A stretch of DNA of 64,000 bases from Alteriqipengyuania bathyomarina_B (GCF_038594605.1 NZ_JBCFZM010000003.1:310001-374000); one strand, 5' to 3'; positions 52,267 through 61,599 are shown, counted from the first letter of the stretch. Made by a program: numbers and translations. Notes: generated from the letters alone by a model not told the origin.

Positions 52267-53412
52267 ATGATGAGCGAACAACACGATCACGACGAAAATC
52301 CACCCGAAAAGCTCCCGCTCGATGCGTGGCACCGCGTGCAAGGGGCGCGGATGGTGCCTTTCGCGGGCTACGAAATGCCGATCCAGTACACCGGTCCGTT
52401 TGGGGGCATTGTCGCCGAACACGAGTGGACGCGCACCAGTGCCGGGCTGTTCGATGTGTCGCACATGGGGCAGCTGTTGCTCTCCGGGCCGGATCTGGAT
52501 GCGGCGGTGGAAGCGGTGCTGCCTATCGACCTGTCGACGCTCAAGCTGGGCCGCCAACGCTATTCGCTGCTGCTCGACGAGAATGGCGGCGTGCTCGACG
52601 ACCTGATGGTCTCGCGCTGGCCCGAGCATCTGTATCTGGTGGTCAACGGCGCGACCAAGTGGGACGATATCGCCTTCCTGCGAGAGCATCTGCCCGACGA
52701 CATCACTCTCAACCACCTCGAAGATCGCGCGCTGCTAGCGCTGCAGGGGCCCAAGGCCGCGGATGCGCTGGCGCGGCATGCGACGGGCGAATATCCGCTT
52801 GCCTCGCTCACCTTCATGAGGTTCGGCCAGTACGCCATTGCCGGTCACGACGTGACCATCGCGCGGGCAGGCTACACCGGCGAAGACGGGTTCGAGATTT
52901 CGGTCGCCGCCGATGCGGTGGAAGAGGTCGCTACGCTGCTTTGCGGTGAGCCCGAGGTGAAGCCCATCGGCCTCGGCGCGCGCGATTCGCTGCGGCTGGA
53001 GGCGGGGCTGCCGCTCTACGGCCACGACCTGTCGCCCGAGACGAGCCCGATCGAAGCCGGATTGATCTTCGGGATCAACAAGCGTCGCCGCACGGACGGG
53101 GGCTACCCCGGAGCGGACCGGATCAACCGTGAGATCGGCGAGGGCACGGGCCGCAAGTGGGTCGGCCTTGCACTCGAAGGCCGCCTGCCCGCGCGCGAGG
53201 GCGCGGAGATTTTCGCCGGTGACACTCAGGTCGGCACCGTCACCAGCGGGGGCTTCTCGCCCACGCTCGGCCATCCCATCGCCGTGGGTTATGTCGATGC
53301 CGCCCATGCCGAAATCGATACCGCGCTCGAAGTGCAGGTCCGGAACAAACGCCTGCCTGCGCGCGTCGCGAAAATGCCCTTTGTTCAACACCGCTATTTC
53401 CGGGGGAGCTAG
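52267..53412 (+). CDS. gcvT: Aminomethyltransferase, glycine cleavage T protein
   Basis: 381 residues. T protein takes the aminomethyl group from lipoyl-H and forms methylene-THF and ammonia. Blocks: RMVPFAGYEMPIQYTGPFGG, GLFDVSHMGQLLLSG, AGYTGEDGFEISV, GLGARDSLRLEAGLPLYGHD and SGGFSPTLGHPIAVGYVD. A second ATG follows the first directly. First gene after the glycine riboswitch; gcvH follows after three bases. Confidence 0.96.
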   Translation: MMSEQHDHDENPPEKLPLDAWHRVQGARMVPFAGYEMPIQYTGPFGGIVAEHEWTRTSAGLFDVSHMGQLLLSGPDLDAAVEAVLPIDLSTLKLGRQRYSLLLDENGGVLDDLMVSRWPEHLYLVVNGATKWDDIAFLREHLPDDITLNHLEDRALLALQGPKAADALARHATGEYPLASLTFMRFGQYAIAGHDVTIARAGYTGEDGFEISVAADAVEEVATLLCGEPEVKPIGLGARDSLRLEAGLPLYGHDLSPETSPIEAGLIFGINKRRRTDGGYPGADRINREIGEGTGRKWVGLALEGRLPAREGAEIFAGDTQVGTVTSGGFSPTLGHPIAVGYVDAAHAEIDTALEVQVRNKRLPARVAKMPFVQHRYFRGS

Positions 53413-53415
53413 CAA

Positions 53416-53787
53416 ATGTCCCGTTACTACACCGAAGACCACGAATGGATCGAAGTCGAAGGCGAAGCCGCGACGGTCGGCATCACCGAATATGCGCAGG
53501 AGCAGCTGGGCGACATCGTGTTCGTCGAACTCCCCGATGAAGGCGCCGAGCTGGAAAAGAGCAAGGACGCGGCGGTCGTGGAATCGGTCAAGGCCGCGAG
53601 CGACGTCTACGCGCCGATCAGCGGCACGGTGATCGAGGTGAACTCGGCGCTCGAAGAAGACCCCGCGCTGGTCAATTCCTCGCCCGAGGAAGACGGCTGG
53701 TTCTTCAAGCTGACCATCGCCGACGAAAGCGAACTGGAAGGCCTGATGGACGAAGGCGCCTACAAGAGTTTTGTGGACGGGCTGTGA
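53416..53787 (+). CDS. gcvH: Glycine cleavage H protein
   Basis: 123-residue lipoyl carrier protein. Starts YYTEDHEWIEVEGEAATVGI; the lipoylated Lys59 lies in VVESVKAASDVYAPISGTV; the end is near DEGAYKSFVDGL. Length is standard. It shuttles the aminomethyl intermediate between P and T proteins. Overlap with the next reading frame depends on the start chosen there. Confidence 0.96.
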   Translation: MSRYYTEDHEWIEVEGEAATVGITEYAQEQLGDIVFVELPDEGAELEKSKDAAVVESVKAASDVYAPISGTVIEVNSALEEDPALVNSSPEEDGWFFKLTIADESELEGLMDEGAYKSFVDGL

Positions 53788-53788
53788 C

Positions 53789-54241
53789 TTGCGCCTTGTG
53801 TTCGCCCTTTTTGCCACGCTTCTAGGCTTTTCTGCGACGGCATGTAGTGACTCGAAGTGGGGCGATAATCAGCCTGTCACTGTTGAAGATGTGAATGACA
53901 ACATCCGCTCCTGGGACGGTCAAATCTATCGGGTGACCGGTTGGCTGGGCCGGTGCGAAGGACTGGATTGCGCGCTCTATCCTACGCTGGATGATGCGCG
54001 CATAGTCGCGAGTGACGATTATGATCGTGCGGTATGGTCAAGAGCGATGGATCGTCGGCTTGGAATCGCCAGCATGGGCGATTTCGATGATCGGGCCGCG
54101 CCTTATCAGTTCCAAGAGGTCGAGTTGACCGCGCTTGTGAATGATCAATGCCGGGGCTGGCAAAGCGGCTGTACCGACCGGGTGCCGGACCTGATTCCTT
54201 TCGATATCACACCAATCAATCCTGCGAATGAGGCAGAATAG
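53789..54241 (+). CDS. Hypothetical lipoprotein inside the gcv operon
   Basis: About 150 residues with a hydrophobic N-terminus LVFALFATLLGFSATAC ending in a probable lipidation Cys. The start is unclear: TTG one base after the gcvH stop is given, with GTG three codons later or an earlier TTG within gcvH as alternatives. The mature part has IYRVTGWLGRCEGLDCALYP and QCRGWQSGCTDRV, whose four Cys could form disulfides. No domain is recognised. It ends directly against the gcvPA start (0-base gap). A link to glycine metabolism is not shown. Confidence 0.65.
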   Translation: MRLVFALFATLLGFSATACSDSKWGDNQPVTVEDVNDNIRSWDGQIYRVTGWLGRCEGLDCALYPTLDDARIVASDDYDRAVWSRAMDRRLGIASMGDFDDRAAPYQFQEVELTALVNDQCRGWQSGCTDRVPDLIPFDITPINPANEAE

Positions 54242-55609
54242 ATGCGCTACCTCCCCCTGACCGACGCCGACCGCGGCGAGATGCTCGCGAAAATCGGTGC
54301 GTCCAGCATCGACGACCTGTTCGTCGACGTGCCCGAAGAGGCGCGCCTGGATGGCCCGATCCACGACCTGCCGCTGCACGCGAGCGAGATGGCGGTGGAG
54401 CGGCATATGCGTATGCTCTCCAAGAAGAACCTTGCGGCGGCCGATGCGCCCTTTTTCCTCGGTGCGGGGGCCTATCGCCACCATGTGCCCGCATCGGTCG
54501 ATCACATCATCCAGCGCGGCGAGTTCCTGACCGCCTACACGCCCTATCAGCCCGAGATTGCGCAGGGCACGCTGCAGATGCTGTTCGAATTCCAGAGCCA
54601 GGTCGCGCGGCTCTATGGCTGCGCGGTTGCCAATGCATCGATGTACGATGGCTCGACCGCGTGCTGGGAAGCGGTCGCGATGGCGGGGCGGATCGCGCGC
54701 GGCAAGCGCAGGAAGGTCGTCCTCTCAGGCGGGCTGCATCCGCATTATGCCGAGGTCGTGCGGACCATGGCGAAGTTCACCGAGGACGAGATCGGCGATG
54801 CGCTGCCGACGATGAAGGGCACGCCCGATCTCGACGGACTGATCGGCCGGATCGACGAGGATACGTCCTGCGTCGTGGTCCAGTACCCCGACATTCTCGG
54901 CCGCCTGACGGACCTCGAGAAAATCGCCGAGGCCGCGCATGCCAAGGGCGCACTGCTGATCGCGGTGAATCTGGAGCCGGTGGCGCTGGGCGCGGTGAAG
55001 TCCCCCGGCGAGATGGGCGCGGATATCGTCGTCGGCGAAGGGCAGGCGCTGGGCGTCGGGCTCCAGTTCGGCGGGCCCTATCTGGGCCTGTTCGCGGTGC
55101 GCGACCAGAAGCACGTGCGCATGATGCCGGGCCGCCTGTGCGGCGAGACCACCGATGCCGAGGGCAAGCGCGGCTTCGTGCTGACGCTCTCGACGCGCGA
55201 GCAGCATATCCGGCGCGAGAAGGCGACCAGCAATATCTGCACCAATAGCGGGCTGTGCGCGCTCGCCTTCAGCGTCCACATGACGCTGCTCGGCGAGGAG
55301 GGGCTGCGGCGGCTGGCGGCGGAGAACCACCGGCTCGCGTGCCTTGCGGCGGACAGGCTGGCGCAGGTGCCCGGCGTGAGTGTGCTCAACGACAATTTCT
55401 TCAACGAATTCACGATCCGCATCGGGCGCGACGCGCGCGAGGTCGTGCGCACTTTGGCCGACAAGGGCATCCTCGCGGGCGTTTCGCTCGGGCGGCTCTA
55501 CCCGCATGCGGACGACCTCGCCGACGGCCTGCTCGTCACGCTCACCGAAACCACCAGCGAGGACGATATCGACGCCCTCTGCGCCGCGCTCAAGGAGGTG
55601 CTGCAATGA
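54242..55609 (+). CDS. gcvPA: Glycine dehydrogenase (decarboxylating), subunit 1
   Basis: 455 residues, the N-terminal half of P protein in the two-gene type. Blocks: MRYLPLTDADRGEMLAKIG, FLGAGAYRHHVPASVDHI, GEFLTAYTPYQPEIAQGTLQ, NASMYDGSTACWEA, GLFAVRDQKHVRMMPGRLCG and TSNICTNSGLCALAFSV. This subunit resembles the PLP half but lacks the PLP Lys, which lies in subunit 2. It overlaps gcvPB by four bases (ATGA). Confidence 0.96.
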   Translation: MRYLPLTDADRGEMLAKIGASSIDDLFVDVPEEARLDGPIHDLPLHASEMAVERHMRMLSKKNLAAADAPFFLGAGAYRHHVPASVDHIIQRGEFLTAYTPYQPEIAQGTLQMLFEFQSQVARLYGCAVANASMYDGSTACWEAVAMAGRIARGKRRKVVLSGGLHPHYAEVVRTMAKFTEDEIGDALPTMKGTPDLDGLIGRIDEDTSCVVVQYPDILGRLTDLEKIAEAAHAKGALLIAVNLEPVALGAVKSPGEMGADIVVGEGQALGVGLQFGGPYLGLFAVRDQKHVRMMPGRLCGETTDAEGKRGFVLTLSTREQHIRREKATSNICTNSGLCALAFSVHMTLLGEEGLRRLAAENHRLACLAADRLAQVPGVSVLNDNFFNEFTIRIGRDAREVVRTLADKGILAGVSLGRLYPHADDLADGLLVTLTETTSEDDIDALCAALKEVLQ

Positions 55610-57273
55610 ACGCCCCGAACAAGTCCGGCTGGAAGCCCGGCACGCCCCTCGCAGGAGAAAACGGCGGCGACAGCCCCACCACCACCGGCAATCGCGCGCT
55701 GATGCTGGAAGAGCCGCTGATCTTCGAAATCGGACGGACCGGCACCACCGGCGTCGATTTCGACTTCGCCGCCAAGCTCGACCTGGCTGGCGTGGAGCAG
55801 CCCAGCTCTCCGACACCGGCGCCCGCGTCGCGCCTCGGCGGGCTCGAACGCAGCGAGAGCATCGGCCTGCCCGGCCTCGCCGAGCCCGAGGCAGTGCGTC
55901 ACTACACCCGGCTCAGCCGCCAGAACTACGCGATCGACCTCGGTCTCTTCCCGCTCGGCAGCTGCACGATGAAGCACAATCCCCGCCTGAACGAGAAAGT
56001 CGCACGGATGCCCGGCTTCGCCGACGTGCATCCGCTGCAGCCGGTCGATACGGTGCGCGGCGCGCTCGAAGTGGTCAACGAACTCGCCTTCTGGCTGATC
56101 CACCTCACCGGCATGCACTCGGTCGCGATGAGCCCCAAGGCGGGCGCGCATGGCGAGCTGTGCGGCATATTGTGCATCCGCGCTGCGCTCGAAGCGCGCG
56201 GCGATCCAAGAAAGGTCGTGCTGGTGCCAGAAAGCGCGCACGGCACCAACCCCGCCACCGCCGCTTTCGCGGGCTACGAGGTGGAGGATATTCCCGCGAC
56301 CGCCGAGGGACGCGTGGATCTGGAGAAGCTGAAAGAGCGGCTCGGGCCGGACGTCGCGGGTGTGATGATCACCAACCCCAACACCTGCGGCCTGTTCGAG
56401 CGCGACATGAAGGCGATCTCGGACGCGGTTCATGAAGCGGGCGGCTTCGTCTATTGCGACGGCGCCAACTTCAACGCCATCGTCGGCAAGGTGCGCCCCG
56501 GCGACCTCGGCGTCGATGCGATGCACATCAACCTGCACAAGACCTTCTCCACCCCGCACGGCGGCGGTGGGCCGGGCTCGGGCCCGGTGGTGCTTTCCGA
56601 AGCGCTCGCCCCCTTCATGCCGCTGCCCTACACCGCGCGGACCGCAGATGGCGTCGTCCACCTCGTCGAGGAAGAGGATGCGGATGCCTTCGCGAAGGAA
56701 CATTTCGGCGGGGCACTGCAGCACTTCGGCCGGATGACCGCTTTCCACGGCCAGATGGGCATGTTCACCCGCGCGCTGACCTATATCCTCAGCCACGGGG
56801 CGGACGGGCTGGCACAGGTGGCGGAAGACGCGGTGCTCAACGCGAACTACATCCTGCGCGAGCTCGAGGATGTGCTCCACGCGCCCTACGGTTCGAGCGG
56901 CCCGTGCATGCACGAGGCGCTGTTCGGCGATAAGGGCTTTGCCGAGGACATCTCCACGCTCGACCTCGCCAAGGCGCTGATCGACGAGGGCTTTCATCCG
57001 ATGACGATGTACTTCCCGCTGGTGGTCCACGGCGCGATGCTGATCGAGCCGACCGAAACCGAGAGCAAGGCGGGGCTCGACCAGTTCATCGCCGCGCTGC
57101 GGTCTGTGGCGGAGCGGGCGAAGGTGGGCGACGAGAGCCTGAAGGCCGCGCCCTATTTCGCGCCGCGCCGCCGGCTCGACGAAACGCAGGCGGCGCGCAA
57201 GCCGATCTTGGCATGGGAGGGCGAGCTTGCCCCTGCAGGCCAGCCGGTGCCGAGCGAGATCGGCGGGCAGTAG
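55606..57273 (+). CDS. gcvPB: Glycine dehydrogenase (decarboxylating), subunit 2
   Basis: 555 residues, carrying the PLP site of P protein. Lys312 in HINLHKTFSTPHGGGGPG binds PLP; SCTMKHNPRLNEKVARMPG and VPESAHGTNPATAAFAGY are also standard. The first 40 residues form a non-conserved Gly/Thr/Pro-rich extension. The C-terminal FIAALRSVAERAKVGDESLK is normal. With gcvT, gcvH and gcvPA it completes the glycine cleavage system apart from the shared lipoamide dehydrogenase, which is not in the window. Confidence 0.96.
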   Translation: MNAPNKSGWKPGTPLAGENGGDSPTTTGNRALMLEEPLIFEIGRTGTTGVDFDFAAKLDLAGVEQPSSPTPAPASRLGGLERSESIGLPGLAEPEAVRHYTRLSRQNYAIDLGLFPLGSCTMKHNPRLNEKVARMPGFADVHPLQPVDTVRGALEVVNELAFWLIHLTGMHSVAMSPKAGAHGELCGILCIRAALEARGDPRKVVLVPESAHGTNPATAAFAGYEVEDIPATAEGRVDLEKLKERLGPDVAGVMITNPNTCGLFERDMKAISDAVHEAGGFVYCDGANFNAIVGKVRPGDLGVDAMHINLHKTFSTPHGGGGPGSGPVVLSEALAPFMPLPYTARTADGVVHLVEEEDADAFAKEHFGGALQHFGRMTAFHGQMGMFTRALTYILSHGADGLAQVAEDAVLNANYILRELEDVLHAPYGSSGPCMHEALFGDKGFAEDISTLDLAKALIDEGFHPMTMYFPLVVHGAMLIEPTETESKAGLDQFIAALRSVAERAKVGDESLKAAPYFAPRRRLDETQAARKPILAWEGELAPAGQPVPSEIGGQ

Positions 57274-57335
57274 TCTTGTAAGGTGCGCGTCCGCGCGGCA
57301 TGATCCTTCGGTTTTTTCGACAGGGAGGGAAGACC

Positions 57336-58028
57336 GTGCGTGTTTCGATAGGTCTCGTGGCAGTGCTTGGACTCTTGGCAGGCGGCTGCGGTGAAGCGAC
57401 CGCGGATAATGGCGCTGCCTCCAGCGGCACGGCATCCGCAGACGAAGTCGCCCAAGAAGAGGCTTACGAGCCCGCGCCGCTGCGCGGGCCGGACCTTTCG
57501 GGCCTGCTCGATGCCAAAGAGGAGCACCCGCTCGCGCCGCTGACGATGGATGCGCGCATGTTCCTGAACTACTCCTACAAGGCGAATGACGACCGCACGG
57601 CGCTGATCTCTGCCGGGCCGCGCGAAGTCCCCATAACCGACATTACCGTCACGCCGCGGATCATCGCGCCGCAGGGCACGGACGACCTGTGGAAGGTTCG
57701 GCTCGATTTCGAAGGCCGGTGGGAAGGTTTGCAGGTACTTGGCCTGGGAAGCGACGAAGCGCCGACTACCTTCGATCTTACGCCGAACATCACCAAATTG
57801 TACTTCGCGGAGCCGGTCGCGGTCGTTGCGCGCAAGCTGGCCGATCTCGGCATCGATGTGAACGCCGATGGGTCGCCCAAGGTGCTGCGCAAGCTTCCGG
57901 GGAAAGGGTACCCTGCCAAAGGCAGCGACACCTTCGACTGGCACGGGCAGGTGAGCATGGTGCGTGAGGACGAGGGGAAAACCGCATTCATCTTCCGCGA
58001 AGGCTTCTTCAACGACGGGACGTATTGA
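57336..58028 (+). CDS. Hypothetical lipoprotein
   Basis: About 230 residues. A GTG start with GGGAGGGA a few bases upstream was chosen; an ATG 12 codons earlier lacks a ribosome site. The signal peptide VLGLLAGGC has a good lipobox (LAGGC). The mature part begins with a low-complexity Ala/Ser/Glu linker and then a domain with DDRTALISAGPREVPITDI and DWHGQVSMVREDEGKTAF, not recognised. It lies 62 bases after gcvPB and just before the Nmad3-like gene, whose frame it may overlap. Confidence 0.68.
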   Translation: MRVSIGLVAVLGLLAGGCGEATADNGAASSGTASADEVAQEEAYEPAPLRGPDLSGLLDAKEEHPLAPLTMDARMFLNYSYKANDDRTALISAGPREVPITDITVTPRIIAPQGTDDLWKVRLDFEGRWEGLQVLGLGSDEAPTTFDLTPNITKLYFAEPVAVVARKLADLGIDVNADGSPKVLRKLPGKGYPAKGSDTFDWHGQVSMVREDEGKTAFIFREGFFNDGTY

Positions 58029-58045
58029 TCCGGCGGGATGCCTGT

Positions 58046-58780
58046 TTGAAGATCATCTTCAGCCGCAAGGGGTTCGACAGCGGATCGGGCGGCGGATCGT
58101 CGCCGATTGTCGATGGTGCGCCGGTCTCGCTGCCCATCCCCGACAGCAAGGGCATTGCGAGGACGACCTACGGAGACCTGGGGCTGGGAGGGCATGCCGC
58201 AAAGGCGAGCAAGGGCGCCTATGGCGCGGACTCGCTCTGCCACCACGATCCGATGTTCCTGCCGGATGGGCGTTGCGTCTTCGGCCAGGTCGGCGCCGCG
58301 CAGACCCACCTTGCAAACCGTGGCGTGGGCCCGGGTGACGTGTTCCTGTTTTTCGGACGGTTCGCGGGGAACGGGCACGGGGCCCATCACCGCATTTTCG
58401 GGTACCTCGAAGTTGAGCAGGTGATCGCGCTTGGCACCAGCACTGAGGAAACCCGCTCACAATTCGTCCAGTTCGACCATCCGCATGCGCTGGGCCCGCA
58501 CGGCGGCAATGATACGCTTTATGTGGGGCCGGGACACATGGCGGGCCGCGCGTGCGACACTCTGCGCCTGACCGCGCCGGGCGAAGCGCTTAGCCGGTGG
58601 GTACGCCCGAAATGGCTAAGGCGCGGAGACCTGTCCTACCACGATGCGCAGTGGCGCTGGGCGGAGCGTGATCGCCTGATCGCTGTCAGCCGCGGGCAGG
58701 AATTCATTGCCGATATCGGACGTCGCAAGGCTCCGCGCGATTGGCTGGAACGGATCGTCGCGGAAATCGGTGAAAGATGA
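58046..58780 (+). CDS. Nmad3-like (nucleotide modification associated domain 3) protein
   Basis: About 244 residues from a TTG start, with GGCGGGA seven bases upstream. The opening KIIFSRKGFDSGSGGGSSPI and VSLPIPDSKGIARTTYGDLG match the conserved N-terminus of Nmad3 proteins. Further His-rich blocks are DSLCHHDPMFLPDGR, GNGHGAHHRIFGYLEV and FDHPHALGPHGGNDTLY. The family was defined by comparative genomics as linked to modified nucleotides, and its reaction is not known. An in-frame TTG seven codons upstream overlaps the lipoprotein stop. Confidence 0.78.
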   Translation: MKIIFSRKGFDSGSGGGSSPIVDGAPVSLPIPDSKGIARTTYGDLGLGGHAAKASKGAYGADSLCHHDPMFLPDGRCVFGQVGAAQTHLANRGVGPGDVFLFFGRFAGNGHGAHHRIFGYLEVEQVIALGTSTEETRSQFVQFDHPHALGPHGGNDTLYVGPGHMAGRACDTLRLTAPGEALSRWVRPKWLRRGDLSYHDAQWRWAERDRLIAVSRGQEFIADIGRRKAPRDWLERIVAEIGER

Positions 58781-58785
58781 TTCCC

Positions 58786-59703
58786 CTATGCCCGGCGATA
58801 GCAATAATCGGCGGGCAGACCCAGCCGCTGGCTCGCGAGCGCAGGCGGGGCGGAGCGCAGCACGATCCGGTCCGACGCCCTGGCAGCGGCCTTCACCAGC
58901 GTGCTTTCCCCGGTGCGCAGGCGCCAGTCATCGAGTTCCAGCCGCTCGATCAGATGGTCGGGCAGCATGTCCGTCGCCGCTCGCAGCAACACAAATTGCA
59001 AGGGGCGCATGGCCAGCGGAAACGCGTCGACCCGGCGCATGATGCCGAGGAATTCCGCAATGATGGGGGAGGGCACCAGCCGATCGTCCATCCGCGCGAA
59101 GAGGTCCCGCATCTCCGCCTCGCTGGTGGGTGCCCCGGCCGCGCCATAAAGGCGGGCAGCCGGCTTTCCCTCGGCCAGGGCGCGGTCCCGTTCAGCCGGG
59201 CTCAATGCACGCGCATAGCGATCATAGGCACCGATGAAGCCGAAGGATGCGGTCGCCTGCACCCAGTCGAGCAGGACGGGGTCGTTGGCGTGATAGGGCC
59301 TGCCCTCGCTGGTCGTACCGCGCACCCGGTCGTGCGCGCGCACCACGCCCGCGATCATCGCCTCGGCTTGGCTCTTCGCGCCGTAGACGGTGACCATCGC
59401 CGCCATGCCGGTGCGCTGCAGCCGGGTGAGCGCGTCGGTGCGGAAGCTCGAATGCTGCCACACGCCGTCGCGCACGCCGGGCTCGGCCAGTTCCAGCAGA
59501 ACCGCGCTGACGCCGCCGATGAACAGCGTGACCGGGTTCTTGAAGATGCGCCACGAAACCGAATCCGCGGGCACCAGTGCGGGCTCGCCCGCAGGCGTTG
59601 TGAAATCGACGCGCGGCATCCCCTCCGGGTTGAGAAGATCGTCCGCCGCCCGGTCGATCCGGCGCTGTACCGGCGAGGGGAGGGAGAAGGCTGCGCTCGT
59701 CAT
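58786..59703 (-). CDS. MpaB-family (DUF2236) oxygenase-like protein
   Basis: 305 residues, all-helical DUF2236/MpaB type. Typical blocks are VSWRIFKNPVTLFIGGVSAV, LLELAEPGVRDGVWQHSSFR and VVRAHDRVRGTTSEGRPYHA, whose His residues are probable haem or metal ligands; VLLDWVQATASFGFIGAYDR follows. MpaB of mycophenolic acid synthesis cleaves a C=C bond oxidatively, but bacterial members are mostly uncharacterised. It is convergent with the Nmad3-like gene (5-base gap). Confidence 0.85.
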   Translation of the reverse strand: MTSAAFSLPSPVQRRIDRAADDLLNPEGMPRVDFTTPAGEPALVPADSVSWRIFKNPVTLFIGGVSAVLLELAEPGVRDGVWQHSSFRTDALTRLQRTGMAAMVTVYGAKSQAEAMIAGVVRAHDRVRGTTSEGRPYHANDPVLLDWVQATASFGFIGAYDRYARALSPAERDRALAEGKPAARLYGAAGAPTSEAEMRDLFARMDDRLVPSPIIAEFLGIMRRVDAFPLAMRPLQFVLLRAATDMLPDHLIERLELDDWRLRTGESTLVKAAARASDRIVLRSAPPALASQRLGLPADYCYRRA

Positions 59704-59758
59704 GCGGGATCAATCGCCAGCCGAGCTGGTGTGTTCCCCGCAACGCGGCGGCCGCCGC

Positions 59759-60631
59759 CTACCTGTACGTCTTGATGATCGCCGAGAAATCGAGCGCGTC
59801 GTTACCCGCGCCGGCGAAATCCTCGTACAGGCTCGCCGCCCGCGCGCCCAGCGGCACGCCTGCATCGACCTCTTCCGCCGCCGCCATCGCGAGGCGCAGG
59901 TCTTTCAGCATCAGCGCGGTCGCGAAGCCACCCTGGTAGTCCTTGTCGGCAGGGCTCTCGACGCCCACGCCCGGTAGCGGGGTATACGCATTGAGCGACC
60001 AGCAATAGCCGCTCGACTGAGAGCTGATCTCGTAGAACTTCTGCGGATCGAGGCCGAGTTTCTGCGCCATCTTCATCGCCTCGGCGACGCCGATCATCGA
60101 GATTGCGAGCAGCATGTTGTTGCAGATCTTGGCGGTCTGGCCCGCGCCTGCGTCGCCCGCGTGGATCACCGCCTTGCCCATGCCTTCGAGAATCGGCCTG
60201 GCCGCCGCGAAGGCTTCTTCGGTGCCGCCGACCATGAAGGTCAGCGTGCCGCCGTCCGCTGCGGCGATCCCGCCGCTGACCGGCGCGTCGACCATCTTGT
60301 AGCCCTTGGCGGTGGCCAGTTCGGTCACTTCCTTGGCGGTGGCGACGTCGATGGTCGAGCAGTCGAGCAGCGCCGCGCCCTCGGGCGCATGGCCGATCAC
60401 CGCGTCGGAATAGACCGACTTCACGATTCCGCCATTGGGCAGCATCGAGACCACCGCATCGGCGCCCTGCACGGCTTCCTTCGCGTCGGTGAAGGTCTCG
60501 CAGCCATTGCTCTTGGCCTTGGCAAGCGCGTCTTCCGACAGGTCGAACGCGCGCACCTCGTGGCCGTTCTTGACCAGGTTCGCGGCCATCCCGCCGCCCA
60601 TGTTGCCGAGGCCGATAAAGGCGATTTTCAT
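59759..60631 (-). CDS. mmsB: 3-hydroxyisobutyrate dehydrogenase
   Basis: 290 residues. Oxidises 3-hydroxyisobutyrate to methylmalonate semialdehyde in valine degradation. NAD site: IAFIGLGNMGGGMAANLVKN; substrate loop: VDAPVSGGIAAADGGTLTFM; the catalytic Lys is in GAGQTAKICNNMLLAISMIG. The last part SPADKDYQGGFATALMLKDL is typical. Last gene of the minus-strand valine cluster in this window; a palindromic repeat separates it from the enoyl-CoA hydratase gene. Confidence 0.94.
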   Translation of the reverse strand: MKIAFIGLGNMGGGMAANLVKNGHEVRAFDLSEDALAKAKSNGCETFTDAKEAVQGADAVVSMLPNGGIVKSVYSDAVIGHAPEGAALLDCSTIDVATAKEVTELATAKGYKMVDAPVSGGIAAADGGTLTFMVGGTEEAFAAARPILEGMGKAVIHAGDAGAGQTAKICNNMLLAISMIGVAEAMKMAQKLGLDPQKFYEISSQSSGYCWSLNAYTPLPGVGVESPADKDYQGGFATALMLKDLRLAMAAAEEVDAGVPLGARAASLYEDFAGAGNDALDFSAIIKTYR

Positions 60632-60647
60632 AGCATCTCTCCAATTG

Positions 60648-60789
60648 CCCTCTCCCCGTGCGGGGAGAGGATACGCAGGCTTGCGACCCCGGATTTGATC
60701 CGGCGCGCTAGCCGAAGTTGGAGAGGGGCGATCTGACCTGCGAGACTTGCAGACCCCTCTCCCAACCCTCTCCCCTCAAGGGGAGAGAG
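60648..60789. repeat. G+C-rich interspersed palindromic repeat, copy 2
   Basis: The left end folds as CCTCTCCCCGTGCGGGGAGAGG and the right end as CTCTCCCCTCAAGGGGAGAG, with CCCCTCTCCCAACCC near the right end. Same layout as copies 1 and 3. It sits between mmsB and the enoyl-CoA hydratase gene, where it could also act as a transcript hairpin. Confidence 0.65.
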
Positions 60790-60798
60790 CTTAAGGGT

Positions 60799-61581
60799 TT
60801 ACCGCCCCTTCCATTGCCCGTCGCGCTTTTCGATGAAGGCTTTCATGCCCTCGGCCTTGTCCTCGGTTGCGGTGAGGATCTGGAACAGGCGGCGTTCGTG
60901 GAGCACACCCTGACCGAGGAAGGTCTCGTAGGCGGCGTTGACCATTTCCTTGTTCACCATCGCCGCCATCGGCGGCATTCCGGCAATGGTGGCGGCGGTG
61001 GTGCGCGCCTCGTCCATCAGCGTGTCATGCGGCACGACGCGCGCGACGAGGCCGCTGCGTTCGGCTTCCTCGGCGTCCATCATCCGGCCGGTCAGGCACA
61101 TTTCCATCGCCTTGGCCTTGCCGACCGCTCGGGTCAGGCGCTGCGATCCGCCCATGCCCGGCGCGACGCCCAGCTTGATCTCGGGCTGGCCGAACTTTGC
61201 CCTGTCGCTCGCGATGATGAAGTCGGCCATCATCGCAAGCTCGCACCCGCCGCCCAGCGCGAAGCCGTTGACCGCCGCGATCCACGGTTTGCGCACCGCC
61301 TCGACGATGTGGCTGGTCCACTTGGCGAAGAAATCCTGCAGGTAGAAATCCGCCGCGTCCTTCTCGCTCATCTCCTTGATGTCCGCGCCCGCGGCGAAGG
61401 CCCTGTCGCCCGACCCGGTCAGGATCGCGCACAGCTGGCTGTCGTCGTTCTGATAGGCGGTGAAGGCCTCGATCAGCTCGTCGAGCACCACGCTGGAAAG
61501 CGCATTGAGCGCCTGCGGGCGGTTGAGCGTGATGGTGGTGACGGCGCCGTCGGTCTGCGTGGTGATGGTTTCGTAGGGCAT
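60799..61581 (-). CDS. Enoyl-CoA hydratase (crotonase family), probable valine/fatty acid degradation
   Basis: 260 residues. Crotonase blocks: TITLNRPQALNALSSVVLDE, AFAAGADIKEMSEKDAADFY with the oxyanion hole, and FALGGGCELAMMADFIIASD and PEIKLGVAPGMGGSQRLTRA with the two catalytic Glu. The sequence is close to mitochondrial short-chain enoyl-CoA hydratase and, in this cluster, would hydrate methacrylyl-CoA. The C-terminal FIEKRDGQWKGR is standard. Confidence 0.93.
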   Translation of the reverse strand: MPYETITTQTDGAVTTITLNRPQALNALSSVVLDELIEAFTAYQNDDSQLCAILTGSGDRAFAAGADIKEMSEKDAADFYLQDFFAKWTSHIVEAVRKPWIAAVNGFALGGGCELAMMADFIIASDRAKFGQPEIKLGVAPGMGGSQRLTRAVGKAKAMEMCLTGRMMDAEEAERSGLVARVVPHDTLMDEARTTAATIAGMPPMAAMVNKEMVNAAYETFLGQGVLHERRLFQILTATEDKAEGMKAFIEKRDGQWKGR

Positions 61582-61599
61582 TCAGGGCTCCTCAAATTC

